Assembly (NCBI RefSeq): GCF_900112395.1
Contig: NZ_FOLN01000001.1
Location: forward strand, 620,001 to 684,000
Length of the DNA: 64,000 bases
Reading direction: 5' to 3'
Source of the DNA: Algibacter lectus
GTDB lineage: Bacteria; Bacteroidota; Bacteroidia; Flavobacteriales; Flavobacteriaceae
How positions within the stretch are numbered: the stretch's first letter is position 1; each line of letters opens with the position of its first letter. The notes under the pieces were generated by a model that was not told the DNA's origin, did not search any database, and saw nothing but the letters and a program-made list of their open reading frames with translations. This document shows, one piece after another, positions 47,961-56,505 of the stretch. The translations under genes and the position numbers were made by a program.

Positions 47961-50579
47961 TTATTTGGACCAACCTTCTGTCGATCCGTTTAAGTAAGTA
48001 ATAAACCAACCTGATCCCCATGCCGCACTCCACAGTACATTTTTATTATACGGATCTGGTTTTACATCTACCATTTTATTAGGTTGCCCAAGGCCATTGT
48101 TAATTTTTGTCCAGCTTTTTGCTCCATCTTGAGACAGATAAATCCCAGGATTCATAAACTCTTTAGACATATGTCCGGCTTGTCCAGCCACACTAATTAC
48201 AATTAATTTTTCATCTAATGGAGAAGTTTCTACTTGCCATACAAAAGGCGCTTTAAAAATTTGTGCCCAAGATTTGCCGTTGTTTTTACTTCTCCAAACG
48301 CCTCCTTCTTCATAGGTTCCGGTACGTCTGCCCGTTGCTATGTATAAGTTCTGACTATTTCTATCTATAAACACATTGTTTACAGCTTTAATTTCTGATG
48401 GAATACGCATTTTTTCCCAAGACGTTCCTTTATTAATAGATTTATACAAGCCTCCATTACTATCATTTAAAGCAGCATAAATAATATTTGGGTTTTCAGG
48501 ATCTAGCTTAATTCTTCTTACACTTGCTCCTTTATGAAAACCTTTATTGCTTAATTCCCATGTATACCCTCCATCAAAGGAACGATAAAAACCTAATCCT
48601 CCTTTGGTTAGTTTTGCCATTCCGTTTCCTACCTCTGCAATAGGTTTAAACACTGTACAGAAATACATGTTTTTGGGTTCTTTAGGATCAATTGTTAAAG
48701 AATACTGAGTAACCAAACCTCTATAAGACGGATTGTCTGCTTCTAAGATAGTCGCTATATTTTCCCAAGTTTTTCCTCCATCTTGCGTTCTACGTAATTT
48801 TCCTCTATGCTCTTGTCTCCAAGCCAATGAATAAATTGTATTTGGATCGTTAGGATGAACTGCCATAGTTGAAGTTGAATGTTGCCCATGCATTCCACTA
48901 TGGTCGTGCACTTGCCCATCTATTTGTTCTACAGCCACAGCTTGTTTATCTGGCCAACCGTCTAAATCGGTTGTTTGCCACAAACCATGCTCTCCACTAG
49001 CTAATAAGCGTCTTCCTTTAATTCCTGTTTCGTGTAACATGTATCTTCCAGGTAAATCACTATCGCCTCTACCAATCCATTTGTTGCTTCCTGGCGAGGT
49101 TTCAAAATCGTCTACTTGTTGCCAAGTTTTACCATGATCTTTAGATTTTAAAGTTTGTTGATCTATACCAATAAATACTTCTCCTTTTACATTAATAGCC
49201 AACATACGATTTCCGGAACGTTCTGATCCGTTATCCATATTGACTTGCAGGTGTGCAAATTCAATATTATCTCCTATTGGGTTATTTCTACTTGCCCAAT
49301 AGGCTTTATCTTTTTTAGTTTTCCAGTACATACCGTTTCGAGCACAAACAATCCATGTTTTACCACCGTTGTCTGTTTTCCAAAGATCTCCTGCTCCAAA
49401 ACTTTTATCGTGTTTTTTATTAAAAGCAACATAAATTTCATCTTTATTTAACGGATTTACCACCAACCTATTAAAAACCGGTAACGCTTCTGTAGGTAAT
49501 TCTTTTAGCTCTGCTTTAATTTGTTGTTTAGTTTGTCCAAACCAATTACCAATAGTGTTGTAATACCTATCTATTTCTGGAGAAAAACTAATCTCATTTA
49601 AATCAATAGCTAGGTTTCCGGTAATGTTTGTCCAAGATTTTCCTTCATCTATACTTTTATAAACACCTCCTTTAGATGTTGTTGTATTTCCTGATTTTTT
49701 ATAAACAGTTTGTTCTATTAAAAACAATTCGAAATCGCCTGTTTTAGGGTTGTAATAAGATGTTAAATCGCGAGGTAAGTTATTTGGTAGTCCCTTGTTT
49801 GCTGCTTTCCAATCATCACCTGCATTTTTACTTACAAAAAAACCATAATTAGTTGCTATAAAAATAGTTGAAGGCTTTTTAGGATGATAAATAATTCTAG
49901 CCACATCTAAATTTTCAGAAATATCTACTGCAATTTTAGACCATGATTTCCCTCTGTTTTTGGTTTTTAAAATATAGCCATAGCTTGCTCTTTTATGAAT
50001 ATTTCCATGTGGTTGAGCTAAACTTCTGTGATTATCTTTTACATTCCAAAAATCGCCTGCCCCTATTAACCATTCTTTATCATTTTCAGGATTAATAGCT
50101 ACTTGAGTATGCGCATTACTTACATGCTTTCCGCTAGTTCTAGGAATATCGTAAATTAAATTCCAGGTTCTACCTCTATCATTTGAGGTATACACACCAC
50201 CGGCACGCTCTATAGCGACTCCAAAATCGGGATTTTGTTCAGAAAATGTAATATCGAGAACACGCTCCATATCTAAACCAAGACCATCAGAATCTTTTAT
50301 GGTATGCCAAGATTTCCCATTATCCCAAGTGCCATAGCTAACATGCATATCTGGCCCCATAAACATAACGTTTGGATCTGTAGGATGGCACCAAAACTCT
50401 TCGTTATAGCCAGACATTCCTGGTCCGAAGTTTTTCCAAACAACAGATGGGTCTGAAATTACTTTTTCAGTTTTAATTTTCTTGAAAAAAGCAGTAGAAC
50501 TTTCAGTCTTTTTTTGTTGAGAAAAACCTACTATGCTCCCAAATAAAAGGGCAGTTATTAATGTGAAATTTCTTTTCAT
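47961..50579 (-). CDS. Secreted double beta-propeller protein with 12 Asp-box repeats
   Basis: An 872-aa protein with a signal peptide ending near VGFSQ (about 20). Twelve Asp-box (BNR-like) turns of the form xDxGxxW are visible near residues 84, 131, 206, 250, 309, 402, 479, 598, 667, 715, 765 and 816. That number suits two stacked propellers, the fold of GH74 xyloglucanases and of sortilin/VPS10 proteins. No established catalytic motif is recognised. The gene stands alone behind the same activator element as the GH2/GH86/sulfatase operon, so it is probably part of galactan breakdown. It may be a glycosidase of an unassigned family, a lyase or a binding protein. Confidence 0.82.
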   Translation of the reverse strand: MKRNFTLITALLFGSIVGFSQQKKTESSTAFFKKIKTEKVISDPSVVWKNFGPGMSGYNEEFWCHPTDPNVMFMGPDMHVSYGTWDNGKSWHTIKDSDGLGLDMERVLDITFSEQNPDFGVAIERAGGVYTSNDRGRTWNLIYDIPRTSGKHVSNAHTQVAINPENDKEWLIGAGDFWNVKDNHRSLAQPHGNIHKRASYGYILKTKNRGKSWSKIAVDISENLDVARIIYHPKKPSTIFIATNYGFFVSKNAGDDWKAANKGLPNNLPRDLTSYYNPKTGDFELFLIEQTVYKKSGNTTTSKGGVYKSIDEGKSWTNITGNLAIDLNEISFSPEIDRYYNTIGNWFGQTKQQIKAELKELPTEALPVFNRLVVNPLNKDEIYVAFNKKHDKSFGAGDLWKTDNGGKTWIVCARNGMYWKTKKDKAYWASRNNPIGDNIEFAHLQVNMDNGSERSGNRMLAINVKGEVFIGIDQQTLKSKDHGKTWQQVDDFETSPGSNKWIGRGDSDLPGRYMLHETGIKGRRLLASGEHGLWQTTDLDGWPDKQAVAVEQIDGQVHDHSGMHGQHSTSTMAVHPNDPNTIYSLAWRQEHRGKLRRTQDGGKTWENIATILEADNPSYRGLVTQYSLTIDPKEPKNMYFCTVFKPIAEVGNGMAKLTKGGLGFYRSFDGGYTWELSNKGFHKGASVRRIKLDPENPNIIYAALNDSNGGLYKSINKGTSWEKMRIPSEIKAVNNVFIDRNSQNLYIATGRRTGTYEEGGVWRSKNNGKSWAQIFKAPFVWQVETSPLDEKLIVISVAGQAGHMSKEFMNPGIYLSQDGAKSWTKINNGLGQPNKMVDVKPDPYNKNVLWSAAWGSGWFITYLNGSTEGWSK

Positions 50580-50601
50580 ATTTATTGAAAAATTATTTCA
50601 A

Positions 50602-50669
50602 TAAAACTACCCTTAAGTTTTTCAATTTTTAAACAGATATGTTTTTACCAACAGAACATATGGTCTAAA
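50602..50669 (-). promoter_or_regulatory. Two-half-site activator element plus -7 box (second copy)
   Basis: Read on the minus strand: TTTAGACCATATGTTCT (50669-50653), 11 bases, CATATCT (50641-50635), 25 bases, then TAGTTTTA (50609-50602), close to TAnnTTTG. The spacings of 11 and 25 are the same as at 11165-11232. The ATG at 50579 follows 22 bases later. Confidence 0.7.
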
Positions 50670-50782
50670 TATTAATAATTTTTAGTTCACCCAACATTTA
50701 CTAAATGGGATGTTCCCTTCTTAAACCCAAGTAAAACATACAGTTATATTACTTACCGGTATTATTTTATATGTTTTGAGCA

Positions 50783-52024
50783 TTATTTTTTCTGGTAATA
50801 TCTAACATAATCAACTTTCATACTTTTACCATCCAAATCATCTTTTAATACGCCGTGCCATTTAATTAAAGCTAAACTTAAAAAGATAGGTGCTTCACTA
50901 TAACAAAATTCGTTTTTTGTTCTTCTTAGTTCTTTTCCATCAAAATAGAACACTAACTCATTTTCATCCCATTCCAAACCATAGGTATGATATTCTTCAG
51001 AAAAATCATTTTCTTTACTCGCATCTAAAACAGAAATATCTCTCCATTCTCCACCTTTTAAATATTGAACTTTGTAATTACTAACTAAACTATGCCAAGT
51101 TTTATTTTTATCTCTCCATCCATTTGTAAACTGAACACAACCTACTGTTATGGGTTGCTCCCAAGTAAACTCTACCCATTTTTCACCTTCTTGTTGCGTA
51201 CTCCATGAGGTAAACGGGTTACCGTCTACTAACTTATTTTCTGATGCGTTATCTTGATAAGAACCACTAGAAGTAATGCGTACATTTTTAGCTCGTGCAT
51301 AGTTTACTAACCCCTCAATATCGCTATCTGCTGTTTCGGATAATACGGTTGGGTATTCTCCAGATTCATTTACACCGTAAACTCTAAATTCTCCTAAATT
51401 AAACCTAGAGCTGTTTTTAGAAGTAAAACGTATTTTTTCTGTTTTAACAGGAATTTCTAATTGAATAGAATAATCGGGTTTGGTTCCAAAAAAGAACATT
51501 TCATTATAACTTGGATGCGATTTTTTACCGTTAGGTAATAATGTGAAATCCGACCAGTTATGAATATTTGTACTTACTTCGTTAGGGTAATGACCTTCAT
51601 TTATATCAATTTCAAACTTTTTACCTTCAGCAGGTTCACCACCTCTTGTCATCAACCAAAAGGAGTTATTAGTTGCTTCTCCTCCGGCATATTTATATCG
51701 GCATTCAAAATACCCATATTTAAACTGCTTACGCGTCCAAATACTTCCGGCTGTCCAATCTTGACCTCCTCTTTTTTCCTTTTTAATATCTAAATGCAAT
51801 ACGCCATCTCTAACTACTGCATTTTCTCTCCAACGGCTGCAAAGAATATGGCCGCTTGAGTTATTTTGAGATGCCCAATTATCTTCTAATTTAGAATCGT
51901 CATAATCAAATTCATCCTCCCATTTTAATTCCCATTTTGTGTAATCGAAGCCATTTTCTGATTCTTGAGCAAATACATTAGAACCCAACAAAATAAAAGT
52001 AATTACAACTATTAATTTATTCAT
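50783..52024 (-). CDS. GH16 galactanase with an inserted discoidin-like (F5/8) domain
   Basis: A 413-aa secreted protein with a signal peptide ending near NVFAQ (20). The GH16 catalytic motif KKFEIDINE has Glu138, Asp140 and Glu143. The GH16 fold is interrupted after about residue 172. Residues about 172-342 form an F5/8-type C (CBM32-like) domain (NKLVDGNPFTSWSTQ, VQYLKGGEWRDI), and the fold resumes with EYHTYGLEWDENELVFYFDG and ends SMKVDYVRYYQKK. Nesting a binding domain inside the barrel is unusual. A remnant of a related GH16 lies just upstream (52065-52169) and LacI-type operators beyond it. Confidence 0.88.
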   Translation of the reverse strand: MNKLIVVITFILLGSNVFAQESENGFDYTKWELKWEDEFDYDDSKLEDNWASQNNSSGHILCSRWRENAVVRDGVLHLDIKKEKRGGQDWTAGSIWTRKQFKYGYFECRYKYAGGEATNNSFWLMTRGGEPAEGKKFEIDINEGHYPNEVSTNIHNWSDFTLLPNGKKSHPSYNEMFFFGTKPDYSIQLEIPVKTEKIRFTSKNSSRFNLGEFRVYGVNESGEYPTVLSETADSDIEGLVNYARAKNVRITSSGSYQDNASENKLVDGNPFTSWSTQQEGEKWVEFTWEQPITVGCVQFTNGWRDKNKTWHSLVSNYKVQYLKGGEWRDISVLDASKENDFSEEYHTYGLEWDENELVFYFDGKELRRTKNEFCYSEAPIFLSLALIKWHGVLKDDLDGKSMKVDYVRYYQKK

Positions 52025-52064
52025 AATTATGATGTTTGTTTTACTTAAAGCAAAATTGCTAAAA

Positions 52065-52169
52065 TTATTTTTCTTTGTAATATCTAACGTAATCTATTTT
52101 CATACTTGTTCCATCAGCGGCATCTGTTACTTCTCCGGCATGTTCTAATATAGCCAAACTTAAATATAT
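52065..52169 (-). pseudogene. C-terminal remnant of a second GH16 gene
   Basis: Reading the minus strand gives about 34 codons, IYLSLAILEHAGEV... to SMKIDYVRYYKEK and a stop. These match the end of the downstream GH16 (IFLSLALIKWHGVL... SMKVDYVRYYQKK). An in-frame stop lies just upstream and no start or catalytic part remains. It is the trace of a tandem GH16 paralogue whose body was deleted, leaving its operators next to the surviving copy. Confidence 0.85.
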
Positions 52170-52198
52170 TTAAGAGGTGAATTATAAAATGAACCAAC

Positions 52199-52212
52199 CG
52201 GAAACGTTACCG
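52199..52212. promoter_or_regulatory. LacI-type operator 1
   Basis: CGGAAACGTTACCG is an imperfect palindrome with the central AAACGTT typical of LacI/GalR-family operators. The LacI gene starts about 300 bases away. Binding is inferred. Confidence 0.55.
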
Positions 52213-52229
52213 AAACCGTTTTCTTTTTT

Positions 52230-52243
52230 CGGAAGCGTTTCCG
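52230..52243. promoter_or_regulatory. LacI-type operator 2
   Basis: CGGAAGCGTTTCCG is a palindrome with one central mismatch, 31 bases (three turns) from operator 1 centre to centre. The pair suggests cooperative binding on one face of the DNA. Confidence 0.6.
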
Positions 52244-52402
52244 TAAAATATTAATTCCCTTAAATAAATGGAATATATAAATGAAGTAGCGACCTTTTTA
52301 ATGATGCATGCTGTGCTTTTTACAAGTCTTTCTAGTAAGAAAAGCCCAAAATAAAACTTTAGAAAAATGATTAATCGAGTTTCGAGAATTCAATTGAAAA
52401 AA

Positions 52403-52448
52403 TGATAATAATCGATTTATATGTATATTTAAAAAATGATTATTATCA
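52403..52448. promoter_or_regulatory. 11-bp inverted repeat upstream of the LacI gene
   Basis: TGATAATAATC (52403-52413) and its exact complement GATTATTATCA (52438-52448) are separated by 24 bases. They may be half-sites for a regulator of the LacI gene or part of its promoter. AT-rich, so some chance of coincidence. Confidence 0.4.
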
Positions 52449-52514
52449 ATTTAATGATTTCTACCTATTACGGAATTAGAAATACACATTGATCTAGTTA
52501 ATTAAAGCTTCTCT

Positions 52515-53531
52515 ATGGATTATGTTACTATAAAAGATGTTGCTAAAAGATTAAACTTAGCTGTTTCTACCATTTCACGTGCTTTTAATGATAAGTATGA
52601 TATTAAGAAAGAAACCAAAGAATTAATTTTAAAAACCGCCACCGAAATGGGATACCACCCAAACCCTATGGCGAAAAAGTTAACACAAAAAAGATCTTTT
52701 AATATTGGTATTGTAGTTCCGGAATTTATCAATGGATTTTTTCCAGAAGTTATTATTGGAGCTCAAGAAATATTGTTCGAGAAAGGTTATCAAGTTCTAA
52801 TTACGCAGTCCAATGAAAGTTACGAGTCTGAAATAAAAAATGTAAAAACATTAGTTGATAATATGGTCGACGGTTTAATTATTTCACTTTCCAGTGAATC
52901 CAAAAACACCGATTATTACCAAACTTTAATAGATAAAGGATTTCCGATAGTATTTTTTAATCGCGTAAATTCCAAATTGAAATCTTCTAAAATACTCTTC
53001 AACGATTACAAATGGGCCTTATTTGCAACTGAGCATTTAATAACACAAGGTTACAAGAACATTGTACATTTAGAAGGTTTAGAGTCTCTTACATTATCAA
53101 AAGAACGAAAAAGAGGTTTTATTGATGCTCACAAAAAATATAAAATAGAGCTCACATCAAATCACTTTATAAAGTCTGGATTTACTATTGAATCTGGTAA
53201 AGCGACAGCAGAATTAATGATTAAGAACAATCAAATTCCGAACGCTATTTTTGCGTCTTGCGATCCTCCTGCTATTGGTGCTATGATGGTATTTAAAGAA
53301 AATGGATATAAAATACCAACAGATATTGCTTTTGTTGGTTTTACAGAAAGTAAATTAGCCGGACTTATTAATCCGCCGCTAACCTCGGTGATGCAACCAA
53401 CCCATGATATTGGAGTTGAGGCTGCAAAAATGTTACTCGATCAAATAGAAAACCCACACGCTTACTTACCACAAACCATTATTCTAAATGGAACATTAAA
53501 CATAAGAGAATCGTCTGTAAAAATTATATAA
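52515..53531 (+). CDS. LacI-family transcriptional regulator
   Basis: A 338-aa regulator. The N-terminal LacI HTH (about 4-50: TIKDVAKRLNLAVSTISRAFN) and hinge (PNPMAKKLTQKRSFNIGIVVP) precede a periplasmic-binding-protein-like sensor (about 60-335). It is divergent from the GH16 gene, with two LacI-type palindromes between them, so it most likely represses or autoregulates at those sites in response to a galactan sugar. It converges on the S1 gene at 53571. Confidence 0.93.
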   Translation: MDYVTIKDVAKRLNLAVSTISRAFNDKYDIKKETKELILKTATEMGYHPNPMAKKLTQKRSFNIGIVVPEFINGFFPEVIIGAQEILFEKGYQVLITQSNESYESEIKNVKTLVDNMVDGLIISLSSESKNTDYYQTLIDKGFPIVFFNRVNSKLKSSKILFNDYKWALFATEHLITQGYKNIVHLEGLESLTLSKERKRGFIDAHKKYKIELTSNHFIKSGFTIESGKATAELMIKNNQIPNAIFASCDPPAIGAMMVFKENGYKIPTDIAFVGFTESKLAGLINPPLTSVMQPTHDIGVEAAKMLLDQIENPHAYLPQTIILNGTLNIRESSVKII

Positions 53532-53570
53532 AGCAGGCTTTAGTTTATTAAAAATTAAAAGACTTCTTAA

Positions 53571-55028
53571 CTAATTTTCATAATTAGTTGAATTTAATAA
53601 TTTCATTTCCCAAGCTTTTAAAAGGTCTTCATTTGAAGTATTTTCATCAAAAGTTGGGTTATATTTTTTTATCAGTTTTCTATAATAATTTAGTGAAGAT
53701 TCTTTTGCTTTCAATATAGTTTCTGCACGCTCTACTATCATGTTTTTCTCAAAAGCAACCATATTAACAGACAGTTCATTGAAAAGTAATTGCTTTATCT
53801 TTTGATGCTTTTTAGAATCTGCTAAATTCAAAAACTCCATAGGATCTTTCTTGAGGTCGTACAATTCTACCTCAGGTTTAGTCCCAGCCATAAACTGATT
53901 AAATGGCGATTCTAATTCACCCTTTTTATATAATATATTATATAATGTGAATGCAGGATACTGTCCCTTTTTATAGCTGCTTAATTGCATCCAAGGCCGG
54001 TCAGGAGTGTGGTTCCAAATGAGTTTGTATCGTCCATTACAAATACTTCGCATGTTTTCAACGGCATCTCCAGCTCTATCTCTAAACCCATAAACGAATT
54101 CTCTTTTTGAGGCTTTTTTTCCTAAAAAAATATTCCCTTGTAAATAATTGGGTAATTTTATTTCTGCCAAATCTAACGAAGTTGCCGAAACATCAATTAA
54201 ACTAACCAATTCCTTTTCTATTACTTTTGACTTAAAATGATCAGGATATCTGACGATTAATGGTACTTGCAGTCCGCCTTCATATAAAAACTGTTTATCG
54301 CGTAAATGTGGACGACCATTATCACCAAAAAAGAACACAATTGTATTTTCTGCCAATCCATCTTTTTCCAATCGACCTAAAATAATTCCGACTTGTTTAT
54401 CACATGCTTGCACACTTTCTAAATACATAGCCCAATCTGCTCGAAGCAGTGGGTGATTTGGATAACAAGCAGGTAATGTAACTTTATCTGCTGAAATTGG
54501 ATGTTCTTTATCTTTAACAAAATCTCGATGGGGTTCGTGAATTTGAACTTGAGCAAAAAATGGCTGACCTTCTTTCCGTTGTCTCCAATCGGTTCCATCA
54601 AAAATATTTTCAGCTAAAAAATTAAAATCACCTTTTCCTCCCCTAGACATATTATGCGAATTTCCATTCGAGCAGAAATACCCTGCTCTTCTAAAATAGG
54701 TTGTTATCGGCTCTATGCCATCAGGTAATGGTGTCATATTTATAGTTCTATGATCCTGACTATTCACACTTGTTGGATACATTCCTGTAATCATAGATGA
54801 GCGACTAGCAGAACAAATAGGTGCTGTAGCGTAGGCTCTTTTATAAAGAACCCCTTGTTTTGCCAAGCGATCGATGTTGGGCGTTTTTAAATCCAAATTG
54901 CCATAACACCCTAATTCTAATCCTAAATCATCAGCATTTATCCATAAAATATTTGGCCTTTGTTGTGCCTGCATACTTAATACCCACATGAATAAACCAG
55001 ATAAAATATGATGCTTTAAAGAATTCAT
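53571..55028 (-). CDS. S1-family sulfatase, secreted
   Basis: A 485-aa protein with a signal peptide ending near SMQAQ (22). Metal ligands are Asp33-Asp34 in NADDLGLELG. The formylglycine signature is CSASR with Cys72; Ala replaces Pro, as in the heparan N-sulfatase-like S1 branch. A second metal motif is FGDNGRPHLRDKQ. The last 50 residues are helical. It follows the GH117 gene by 12 bases and ends the long minus-strand operon. Its branch differs from the other sulfatases here, so it likely serves a different sulfate position. Confidence 0.92.
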   Translation of the reverse strand: MNSLKHHILSGLFMWVLSMQAQQRPNILWINADDLGLELGCYGNLDLKTPNIDRLAKQGVLYKRAYATAPICSASRSSMITGMYPTSVNSQDHRTINMTPLPDGIEPITTYFRRAGYFCSNGNSHNMSRGGKGDFNFLAENIFDGTDWRQRKEGQPFFAQVQIHEPHRDFVKDKEHPISADKVTLPACYPNHPLLRADWAMYLESVQACDKQVGIILGRLEKDGLAENTIVFFFGDNGRPHLRDKQFLYEGGLQVPLIVRYPDHFKSKVIEKELVSLIDVSATSLDLAEIKLPNYLQGNIFLGKKASKREFVYGFRDRAGDAVENMRSICNGRYKLIWNHTPDRPWMQLSSYKKGQYPAFTLYNILYKKGELESPFNQFMAGTKPEVELYDLKKDPMEFLNLADSKKHQKIKQLLFNELSVNMVAFEKNMIVERAETILKAKESSLNYYRKLIKKYNPTFDENTSNEDLLKAWEMKLLNSTNYEN

Positions 55029-55040
55029 TTTTATAAGTAT

Positions 55041-56342
55041 TTAGTGTTTTTTGCTAGCACCACGTCCCTCCGGATGTTTGTTAATACTACCCACACCTTG
55101 AGCAAAGTAAACTTCTGGTTTGTGCCAAACACCTGTATTTTTAAAAGCAGGCTCGTTGTAATCTAAACTTAAATCACAATCAAAACGTGCAATAATAGAA
55201 TGCCTTTTATCTCCTTTTCCTGCGTTTACAAAATGTGATAAGCCCCAAGTAAAACCTCTACCATCGTTTGTATCTGTAAAGGCATCTGCGGTAAATGGTG
55301 CCGCTGCCGTAGGCGTTAAAGACACACTAGATGCTATTTTAAAATTAGCACCATCTTCTGCATATTGTATTGTTTCACGTTCATTTCCATCCTTAATGGC
55401 TAAAGTTGCGATACCTCCTTTATATGGCCAGTAAGTGGTTTCATGACCCGATTGCATCACCGGGTTTAAAGCATGTTTTTTATAAGGACCTAGAGGATCT
55501 TCGGCTATAGCTAAACCATGTCCAACTGCATAATTAGTTCTGTTATCTGGCCATTTATTATAAGCCGCTTTGTAATACACATAAATTTTACCATCGTGAA
55601 CTAAAGGCTGTGGATCGTGCGTTGCTTTGTGATCCCATTCCCCTTCTTTTCCAAAAGGAATTACTTTATCACCACCATGCGTCCAAGGTCCGTTAGGTGA
55701 ATCGGCATAAGAAATTGAAACCGGACACAAATCGCCTCTAAGTCCGCTAGGTTCATCAAAAGCTTGGTAATACAAATAATATTTACCTTTCCAAACTAAA
55801 ATATCTGGAGTTGCTACAGAGCGCCATCCTGATTTTGGCTTTTCTGGTCTAGAAACCGCTACACCTTGTTCTTCCCAAGTAATACCGTCTTCACTTGTGG
55901 CATACCAAATATCACATAAATCCCAATCTGTTGAAGGAATTTCATCAGTTGCTTCAGCTGCACGATTCCATCCTATTGGAGGAACTATAGTGTTACGTTT
56001 TGTGTACCACACATAATATTTACCATCTACAAAAATTGGTCTAGACGGGTCACGACGCGATATAGTTCCGTCTCCATTATTATAATCAAAACCTTTTAAG
56101 CGTGTATACTTAAATTGAGAAAAAAGCTCATTATCTTGAACTCGCGGTGTTGGATAATCGAACATTCTTTCTGAAGATGCACTTAACGGTATGTTAGGTT
56201 TCTCTGTTGGCATTTTAAAAGGAAATACTTTTGAAGTTTCAACCTTAGCAGGCGTTTCAACTTTAGATTCTTTTTGTGAACACGACATGACTGATAGCCC
56301 CAAAAACAATAAGGTGATTTTTTTAATTTTATTTAGTAGCAT
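55041..56342 (-). CDS. GH117 alpha-1,3-(3,6-anhydro)-L-galactosidase, lipoprotein
   Basis: A 433-aa lipoprotein (Cys21 in SVMSC). A five-bladed propeller carries the GH117 residues: base Asp98 in SRRDPSRP, Asp243 in THDPQP, and His300-Glu301 in SGHETTYWP, matching the His/Glu pair of characterised neoagarobiose hydrolases. The N-terminal SASSER (54-59) corresponds to the SxAxxR dimer motif with Ser for Ala. It would release 3,6-anhydro-L-galactose from neoagarooligosaccharide ends. This is the clearest agar-specific marker in the window. It lies 163 bases after a GH2 gene, so it may have its own promoter. Confidence 0.9.
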   Translation of the reverse strand: MLLNKIKKITLLFLGLSVMSCSQKESKVETPAKVETSKVFPFKMPTEKPNIPLSASSERMFDYPTPRVQDNELFSQFKYTRLKGFDYNNGDGTISRRDPSRPIFVDGKYYVWYTKRNTIVPPIGWNRAAEATDEIPSTDWDLCDIWYATSEDGITWEEQGVAVSRPEKPKSGWRSVATPDILVWKGKYYLYYQAFDEPSGLRGDLCPVSISYADSPNGPWTHGGDKVIPFGKEGEWDHKATHDPQPLVHDGKIYVYYKAAYNKWPDNRTNYAVGHGLAIAEDPLGPYKKHALNPVMQSGHETTYWPYKGGIATLAIKDGNERETIQYAEDGANFKIASSVSLTPTAAAPFTADAFTDTNDGRGFTWGLSHFVNAGKGDKRHSIIARFDCDLSLDYNEPAFKNTGVWHKPEVYFAQGVGSINKHPEGRGASKKH

Positions 56343-56505
56343 TATCGTTGATTTTATAGTGTTTATTTTGAACTTATCTTTTTATGGGATGGTAAAGAAA
56401 CTAATCTAACTCGAAAGTAGAATTTGTAATTTGATCTTCTCTAATAGGCGTTTTCCATAGGTAAAAAACAAACTGCCTACATACCAGTACTCTTTCCATC
56501 TTAAT

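Larger units (their letters stand above)
52025..52514. other. Intergenic region between GH16 and LacI genes
   Basis: A 490-base divergent region. It holds, in order, a 35-codon GH16 remnant (52065-52169), a perfect 16-base AT palindrome CTTAAATATATTTAAG (52159-52174) at the edge of that remnant, two LacI-type operators (52199-52212, 52230-52243), and an 11-bp inverted repeat (52403-52448) nearer the LacI start. No further gene is seen in 52250-52400. Confidence 0.6.

Noticed and set aside
50581-50605. TTTATTGAAA/TTTCAATAAA hairpin before the propeller gene start
   Set aside because: Made only of weak pairs and overlapping the likely transcription start; may be chance in AT-rich DNA.
56401-56499. 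33-codon minus-strand open frame between GH2 and GH117 (ends STFELD)
   Set aside because: Short, no recognisable family and no clear ribosome site; could be a gene remnant but cannot be supported.
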